A stretch of 8,523 nucleotides of DNA, taken from positions 1 to 8,523 of the forward strand of contig JASHTQ010000160.1 in the NCBI GenBank assembly GCA_030040475.1, given 5' to 3'. The notes beneath the pieces are model-generated. The model was not told the DNA's origin. It was given only the letters and a program-made list of their open reading frames with translations, and made no database searches. Positions 4,436-8,523 of this stretch are shown here, piece after piece; position 1 is the stretch's first letter; every line of letters starts with the position of its first letter. This DNA comes from Streptosporangiaceae bacterium. Its GTDB lineage: Bacteria; Actinomycetota; Actinomycetes; Streptosporangiales; Streptosporangiaceae. A program made the position numbers and the translations under genes.

Positions 4436-5497
4436 TCACCGGCCGTGGGCAAGGTATGCGGTGCCACACTCACTACCGCTTTCGGTATGCGGTGCCACAC
4501 CGACTACCTGGCGGCGAAGAGCGGCGAAGAGCGGCCGTGGGGGAGCTGTGGCCCGCGTGCCTGTGGGTAGCTGTGGTACGCCTGGTACGGCAACCACGCC
4601 GGAACCACGGCAAGCCAGCCAGCCGACGGACCAGCCGACCGACGGACCAGCCGACCGACGGACCAGCCGACGGACCAGCCAGCCAGCCGACGGACCGGCC
4701 AGCCAGCCGGCGGGCGGGCGCCGCTGGCCGGCGGGAACCAAGCTCGTGGCACGCAGCGGGGGAGCGCACGCACCACGGCCCGTTCTGGATAAATGGTCTT
4801 GAATTTGGCCGTCCTCTAGGACCAGGACGGAATCGGCGATGTCGATGAGGTTGGGGTCGTGGGTGGCGACGAGGGCGGTGACGCCCTCGGACTGCACGAC
4901 GGCGCGGAGCAGGCGCATGATCTGCTTGGAGGTCTCGGAGTCGAGCTGGCCGGTGGGCTCGTCGGCGAGCAGCAGCTGGGGGCTGCCGGCCAGCGCCCGG
5001 GCGATCGCGACCCGCTGCTGCTGGCCGCCGGACAGCTCGCCGGGGCGCTGCCTGGCGTGCTCGCGCAGGCCGACGATCTCCAGCATCAGGCTGACGCGTT
5101 CCTCCCGCTGCTTGGGCGGCGTGCCCGCGATCCGCAGCGGGACGCCGACGTTCTCCGCCGCCGACAGGATCGGGATCAGGCCGAACGACTGGAAGATGAA
5201 CGCCACCGACGTGCGCCGCAGCGCCATCCGCTCGTGTTCGGACATGGCCGTCACGTCGCGGCCGGCGACCTCCACCCGGCCCTCGTCCGGGCGGTCCAGG
5301 CCGCCGACGATGTTGAGCAGCGTGGTCTTCCCCGACCCGGACCTGCCGCGCAGCGCGACCAGCTGGCCCGGCCGGACGGTGAAGGACACCCCGCGCAGCG
5401 CCTGGGCGGCGGTGCGGCCGCGGCCGTAGGTCCGCCTGACGCCCTCGACCGCCACCATCTCGCGGGTGATGACCGCGCTAGGCTCCGGCGCGCTCAC
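4436..5497 (-). CDS. ABC transporter ATP-binding protein (LolD/MacB type) with run-on C-terminal tail
   Basis: Residues about 13-233 form a complete ATPase: Walker A GRSGSGKTT (51-59), Q-loop Gln103 in FIFQSFGL, signature LSGGQQQR (155-162), Walker B LLLADE (175-180) with catalytic Glu180, and H-loop His213. The sequence matches the subgroup that powers FtsX/MacB-type permeases, so it should bind the cytoplasmic face of the permease encoded at 6472-8523 and drive extrusion or lipoprotein-type mechanotransmission. The start is GTG at 5495-5497, overlapping the stop of the preceding ATPase gene as GTGA; the pair is probably translationally coupled and may work as a heterodimer. Members of the family end near residue 235. 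Here the frame continues for about 120 codons through the 24-bp repeat and the tandem arrays to TGA at 4436. That tail (Gly, Trp, Arg, Pro rich) has no recognisable domain and looks like translated repeat DNA after loss of the native stop. The ATPase core is certain; whether the tail is stable protein is not. Confidence 0.88.
   Translation of the reverse strand: MSAPEPSAVITREMVAVEGVRRTYGRGRTAAQALRGVSFTVRPGQLVALRGRSGSGKTTLLNIVGGLDRPDEGRVEVAGRDVTAMSEHERMALRRTSVAFIFQSFGLIPILSAAENVGVPLRIAGTPPKQREERVSLMLEIVGLREHARQRPGELSGGQQQRVAIARALAGSPQLLLADEPTGQLDSETSKQIMRLLRAVVQSEGVTALVATHDPNLIDIADSVLVLEDGQIQDHLSRTGRGACAPPLRATSLVPAGQRRPPAGWLAGPSAGWLVRRLVRRSAGPSVGWSVGWLACRGSGVVAVPGVPQLPTGTRATAPPRPLFAALRRQVVGVAPHTESGSECGTAYLAHGR
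4453..4508. repeat. 25-base direct repeat, 31-base period
   Basis: GGTATGCGGTGCCACAC occurs exactly at 4453-4469 and 4484-4500; extending to 25 bases each (4453-4477, 4484-4508) gives two mismatches. It lies just past the enzyme stop, inside the far tail of the ATPase frame. Confidence 0.75.
4614..4712. repeat. Tandem array of GACGGACC[A/G]GCC units
   Basis: Five copies of GACGGACC[A/G]GCC, spaced by GACC or by AGCCAGCC, make units of 12, 16 or 20 bases. Flanks are runs of CCAGCCAGC. In all minus-strand frames it yields Gly/Trp/Ser/Val-rich peptides, a sign of repeat rather than selected protein sequence. Confidence 0.8.
4770..4793. repeat. 24-bp dispersed repeat, copy 2 (inverted relative to copy 1)
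   Basis: Exact reverse complement of 862-885. It falls at the point where the ATPase gene loses its family similarity (codons about 235-243), so its arrival may have removed the original stop codon. Confidence 0.8.
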
Positions 5498-6453
5498 GAC
5501 GACCCCTCCGAATCCGTACCCGCGGCACCGCGGCGATCCGGCCAGACGCCGATGTGATCCGGCTCGGCCTCCAATCGGACCAGGTCCTTCATGCCGAGCG
5601 GTTCGGTCATCTCCCTGGGCAGCTGCAGCCGCCCGGCCCGGTCGAGCACGGCGTACTCGACCGCGTGGTGGGCGACCTCGCCGTCGTCGCCTGTGGTCGT
5701 GTCCCGGTGCGTCTCGGTGCTGGTCCGGCCGTCCCTGATCGCGACCGTCCGGCGCACCACCGAGGAGACCGCGGGGTCGTGCGTGACGATCAGCACGGTC
5801 ACGCCGAGCTCGGTGTTCGCCTTCTGCAGCGCGCCGAACACCTCGGCCGCCGTCGCCGTGTCCAGCTCGCCGGTCGGCTCGTCGGCAAGCAGCACCTTGG
5901 GCTCGTTGACCAGCGCCACCGCGATCGCGGCCCGCTGCTGCTCGCCGCCGGACATCTGGTCCGGCCGGTGGTTCAGGACGTCGCCGAGGCCGAGCAGCTC
6001 GAGCAGCTCGGTGGCCCGGGCACGGCGCGCCCGGGCCGCCCCGCCGGCCAGCCGCATCGGCAGCTCCACGTTCTGCTGCGCGGTCAGATAGGGCAGCAGG
6101 TTGCGCGAGGTCTGCTGCCAGATGAAGCCGACCACCCGCCGCCGGTAGGCCAGCCGCTGCCTGGCGCTCATCGCGGCGAGGTCGTAGCCGGCCACCCGCA
6201 CCGAACCCGCGGTCGGCGAGTCAAGGCCGGCCAGGATGTTCACCAGGGTGGACTTGCCGCTGCCCGACGCGCCGACCATGGCGACGATCTCGCCCTCGTT
6301 CACCAGCAGGTCAAGCCCCTGCAGCGCCTGCACCTCGATGCCCGCCGCCACGTAGATGCGCACCAGCCGGTCGCAGACGATCAGCGATCCAGCGCCGAAG
6401 TCACGGTGCTGCCGGGCGGATTCGGCGCCCAGGTCCGCGATGCTGGTGGCCAT
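5494..6453 (-). CDS. ABC transporter ATP-binding protein with C-terminal AbrB-like domain
   Basis: A 319-residue protein. Residues about 23-245 are an ATPase: Walker A GASGSGKST (61-69), Q-loop in FIWQQ (110-114), signature MSGGEQQR (167-174), Walker B VLLADE (187-192) with Glu192, and His225. It is of the LolD/MacB/FtsE type. After an acidic linker (about 246-262), residues 266-305 read YAVLDRAGRLQLPREM, then PLGMKDLVRL and HIGVWP. This is the pattern of a swapped-hairpin SpoVT/AbrB domain: a strand with D-x-x-GR-x-x-LP-x-E, a helix with LG, and a closing strand. Such domains normally dimerise and bind DNA; here one may dimerise the ATPase or sense something, which is inference. The start at 6451-6453 has AGGAG 6 bases upstream. 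It lies 18 bases after the permease stop and overlaps the next ATPase by GTGA. The signature has Met for Leu and Glu for Gln, both tolerated in this family. Confidence 0.9.
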   Translation of the reverse strand: MATSIADLGAESARQHRDFGAGSLIVCDRLVRIYVAAGIEVQALQGLDLLVNEGEIVAMVGASGSGKSTLVNILAGLDSPTAGSVRVAGYDLAAMSARQRLAYRRRVVGFIWQQTSRNLLPYLTAQQNVELPMRLAGGAARARRARATELLELLGLGDVLNHRPDQMSGGEQQRAAIAVALVNEPKVLLADEPTGELDTATAAEVFGALQKANTELGVTVLIVTHDPAVSSVVRRTVAIRDGRTSTETHRDTTTGDDGEVAHHAVEYAVLDRAGRLQLPREMTEPLGMKDLVRLEAEPDHIGVWPDRRGAAGTDSEGSS

Positions 6454-6459
6454 GGCAGT

Positions 6460-6464
6460 CTCCT
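6460..6464 (-). promoter_or_regulatory. Ribosome binding site of the AbrB-fused ATPase gene
   Basis: AGGAG on the minus strand, 6 bases from the ATG at 6453. A second AGGAG lies just upstream at 6467-6471, directly after the permease stop codon. Confidence 0.75.
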
Positions 6465-6471
6465 AACTCCT

Positions 6472-8523
6472 CTATTGTGCCCGGAGCATGTCGGTGACGC
6501 CGTGGCGGCGCAGCGACCGGCTCTCCGCGGTCAGCGCGGCGACGGCGAGCACCACGATGGCGGCGGCGGGCAGCACGAACGAGGCCACGTCCGGCTGGAA
6601 CTGCACCGGGGCGCCGGTGCCCGTGAACGCGGACAGGTCGATCGACGAGCCGATCAGCCCGGGCAGCACGAGCGCGCAGGCCGCGCCGGCGACGATGGCG
6701 GCAAGGACGGCGGGCAGTGCCTCGGCCATGACAAGCCGGGTGGCGCGTTCGTGTCCCATGACGGTGAGCCTGGCCAGGGTCAGCTCCCGCTCGTAGGACC
6801 CGAGGGCCAGCCCGAGGACGACGATGAACAGGCCGAACGCCGCGGTGGCGGCGATCGTCGCCGCGATGATGACCGCGGCGCCGTGCTGCAGCGGCGAGTT
6901 GTTGAGCCCGGCGAGGACGGTGGTGCGGAAGGTGGTGATGTTGCCGGGGATCACCTTGTTAGCCACCGTGGTCAGCTGGGCGTCGTCGATGCCTGACCCG
7001 GTGACCAGGACCCGGTTCGGCTGCGGCTGGCCGTACAGGCCGGGCAGCGTCTGCAGCGCCATGACCACGAACGCGCCGCCGCCGGGCAGCGCGGGCGTGC
7101 TGGCCAGGGAGCCCACGACGCGGACCTTGAACGGTCCGATCGGATACAGCGAGAAGAGTTCGGCCGGCGCGCTGCCGAGGATCGCGGCCGCGGCGGGGGA
7201 GGCGAGCACGGGAACGGTGGGGGCAATCGCCCCGCCGGACAGCCCGCCCGGCACCCCGCCGCTGGCCGCGCCGACCTTCCCCGTCGGGAAGGCGGGGAAC
7301 GGTGTGTCCGCGGTCACCGCCGCGTAGCTGGACGGATCGACCGCGACCACGCTCATCGGCTGGCCGCCGCCGGTGATCCAGTCCGTGTTCCAGACCGCGG
7401 TGGTGTGGCTCACCCCGCGGACGGACGCCAGAGCCCGCACCGCGGCCGTGGTGACCGGGCCCGACTGCGGGCCGGTGTCGATCTGCACGTCCGCCCCGGT
7501 GGCCTGCCAGGCCGCCGCGGCCTCGCCGCGGGCGACGCCCCTGCTGATCATCCCCGCGAAGGTGGCCAGGCTGAGCGCGAGCACCAGCGCGAACGCGGGC
7601 AGCACCCCGGTCAGCGAGGACCGCGCCGCCCGCGACAGCGCCACGAAGCCGGTCGCGCCGCTGCCCCGCCTGGTCAGCCTGAGCACGCCCCTGACGGCCA
7701 GCGGGTACAGCCGGAGCATGACGAGGACGACCGGGACGGCCACGAGCACCGGCGCGACGGTCAGGTACAGGTCAACCCCGCCGCCGGCCGGCAGGCCCTG
7801 GTCGTGCAGCACGACCAGGCCGGCGATGCACGCGGCGATCGCCGTCACCTCGGCCACCGGGCGGCGCCAGGCGACCCGCGGGCGCCCGGTCTCGGCCGTG
7901 GTGATCCGTGCCGGGTTGCTCGCCGGGGACGGCCTGCGGTGCTGCCAGGCCGCGATCAGCGGCGGGGCGGCCAGCGCGGCCGCGACCGTGATGCCGACCA
8001 GCCACCAGCCCGCGGGCGAGGAGACCGAGCCGCCGGGCACGACGGCGATCGCCAGCGCCACGCCGATCGCCGCGGCGGGCGCGGCGGTGATCAGGGCGGC
8101 GCGCAGCATGACCGCGGCGACCTGGCGCAGCGACCCGCCCCGCGCGCGCAGCATGGCAAGCTCGCCGTGCCGGCGCAGCACTATCATCCGCGTGGCGAGC
8201 ACGATCACCGCCGCGCCGACCACGATCAGGCTCACGAACAACAGCAGCAGCACGGTCTGGATGGCGGTCTGGGTGGCGAGGAACACCGACAGGTCCGAGA
8301 TCAGCGGCGAGGCGACGGTCAGCGTGCTCGCGCTGTCCGTCAGCCGCCCGGTCAGCGCGGGGGACGCCCCGACCGCGTGGTTGAGGTCGTTGTAGAGCCC
8401 CTGCGCCTGGTCGGCGTTCACCCCGCTGACGTCGAGCGGGAACTCCCAGCTGATCTCCATGCCGGGCCCGCTGAACTGGTTCTGCATCACGGCCAGCTGG
8501 TCGGGGTCGGCGATGAGCCCGCC
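6472..8523 (-). CDS. FtsX-type (MacB-like) ABC transporter permease, N-terminus outside window
   Basis: The frame is open to the window edge; 683 residues are visible, ending in TAG at 6472-6474. Counting from the edge, hydrophobic helices lie at about 87-112, 142-163, 171-191, 222-239, 252-272, 305-325, 549-575, 598-621 and 648-665. Two FtsX-type modules are seen: the first with RRHGELAMLRARGGSLRQ after its first helix, the second with YERELTLARLTVMGHERATR before its last helices. Between them is a large extracytoplasmic segment (about 330-545) rich in Gly, Pro and Val, which would face the outside. The layout of two FtsX modules and big loops is that of large actinobacterial permeases, whose substrates are mostly unknown; peptides, lipids or cell-wall signals are candidates. 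The ATPases that drive it are encoded immediately downstream. A GTG-ATG at 8485-8490 is not the start: the same frame continues beyond the edge, and a periplasmic-type segment precedes the first visible helix. Confidence 0.88.
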   Translation of the reverse strand, partial: GGLIADPDQLAVMQNQFSGPGMEISWEFPLDVSGVNADQAQGLYNDLNHAVGASPALTGRLTDSASTLTVASPLISDLSVFLATQTAIQTVLLLLFVSLIVVGAAVIVLATRMIVLRRHGELAMLRARGGSLRQVAAVMLRAALITAAPAAAIGVALAIAVVPGGSVSSPAGWWLVGITVAAALAAPPLIAAWQHRRPSPASNPARITTAETGRPRVAWRRPVAEVTAIAACIAGLVVLHDQGLPAGGGVDLYLTVAPVLVAVPVVLVMLRLYPLAVRGVLRLTRRGSGATGFVALSRAARSSLTGVLPAFALVLALSLATFAGMISRGVARGEAAAAWQATGADVQIDTGPQSGPVTTAAVRALASVRGVSHTTAVWNTDWITGGGQPMSVVAVDPSSYAAVTADTPFPAFPTGKVGAASGGVPGGLSGGAIAPTVPVLASPAAAAILGSAPAELFSLYPIGPFKVRVVGSLASTPALPGGGAFVVMALQTLPGLYGQPQPNRVLVTGSGIDDAQLTTVANKVIPGNITTFRTTVLAGLNNSPLQHGAAVIIAATIAATAAFGLFIVVLGLALGSYERELTLARLTVMGHERATRLVMAEALPAVLAAIVAGAACALVLPGLIGSSIDLSAFTGTGAPVQFQPDVASFVLPAAAIVVLAVAALTAESRSLRRHGVTDMLRAQ

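Larger units (their letters stand above)
4395..4770. other. Repeat-rich convergent region with no independent gene
   Basis: It holds a 25-base direct repeat, a 10-base GCGGCGAAGA doublet (4511-4530), a GACGGACC[A/G]GCC array, and at its edge the second copy of the 24-bp repeat. The only frame worth attention is the run-on tail of the ATPase gene, described there. No terminator hairpin was found; a weak CCGGTG/CACCGG pair (4414-4419, 4437-4442) is too short to call. Confidence 0.6.

Noticed and set aside
2619..4469. 616-codon open frame on the minus strand
   Set aside because: It is antisense to the thiamine-diphosphate enzyme, very Gly/Arg/Gln rich, and resembles no family; typical of GC-rich DNA opposite a real gene.
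862..4793. Composite transposon bounded by the 24-bp inverted repeats
   Set aside because: No transposase or integrase is encoded between them and no flanking target duplication is visible; kept only as a dispersed repeat pair.
5554..6996. 480-codon plus-strand frame opposite the ABC genes
   Set aside because: Antisense to the ATPase and permease genes, whose motifs are unmistakable on the minus strand; the frame is His/Arg/Gly rich with no family.

Overview
The window comes from a very GC-rich genome (I estimate about 70% by eye, not computed). It has GTG starts, tight head-to-tail genes and actinobacterial-type protein families, so it most likely derives from an actinobacterium. The species cannot be named from sequence alone.

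Layout. (1) 1-405, +: the 3' end of an ABC-2 type export permease, cut by the window edge. (2) 402-785, -: a thioredoxin convergent with the permease; the two stop codons share one CTAG. (3) 1028-2055, -: two coupled genes. First is a MarR-type regulator, then a frame that joins a two-helix membrane segment to a CsoR/CstR-family repressor. (4) 2056-2726: a 670-base divergent gap holding a MarR-type operator, a C-rich tandem-repeat array and a 64-base imperfect stem-loop. (5) 2727-4394, +: a thiamine-diphosphate enzyme of the acetolactate synthase/benzoylformate decarboxylase superfamily, with a minisatellite-derived linker. (6) about 4395-4795: a repeat-rich stretch that the following ATPase frame runs into. 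(7) 4436-8523, -: an ABC transporter operon, transcribed in the order large FtsX-type permease (start outside the window), ATPase with a C-terminal AbrB-like domain, second ATPase. The ATPases overlap by GTGA.

How it may work together. The clearest regulatory signal is a pair of near-identical palindromes, ATACCC..GGGTAT: one just upstream of the thioredoxin gene (805-822), one at the start of the CsoR/CstR domain (1309-1332). The repressor domain keeps the two Cys positions of the family but lacks the copper-ligand His, which fits a persulfide/thiol sensor better than a copper sensor. A small autoregulated thiol/sulfur-stress circuit controlling thioredoxin is the most coherent reading. The unusual point is that the operator of the repressor is also coding sequence inside a membrane-repressor fusion frame.

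Other points of interest are the ATPase-AbrB fusion, the second ATPase whose frame runs about 120 codons past its normal end through repeats, and a 24-bp exact inverted repeat pair (862-885 and 4770-4793).
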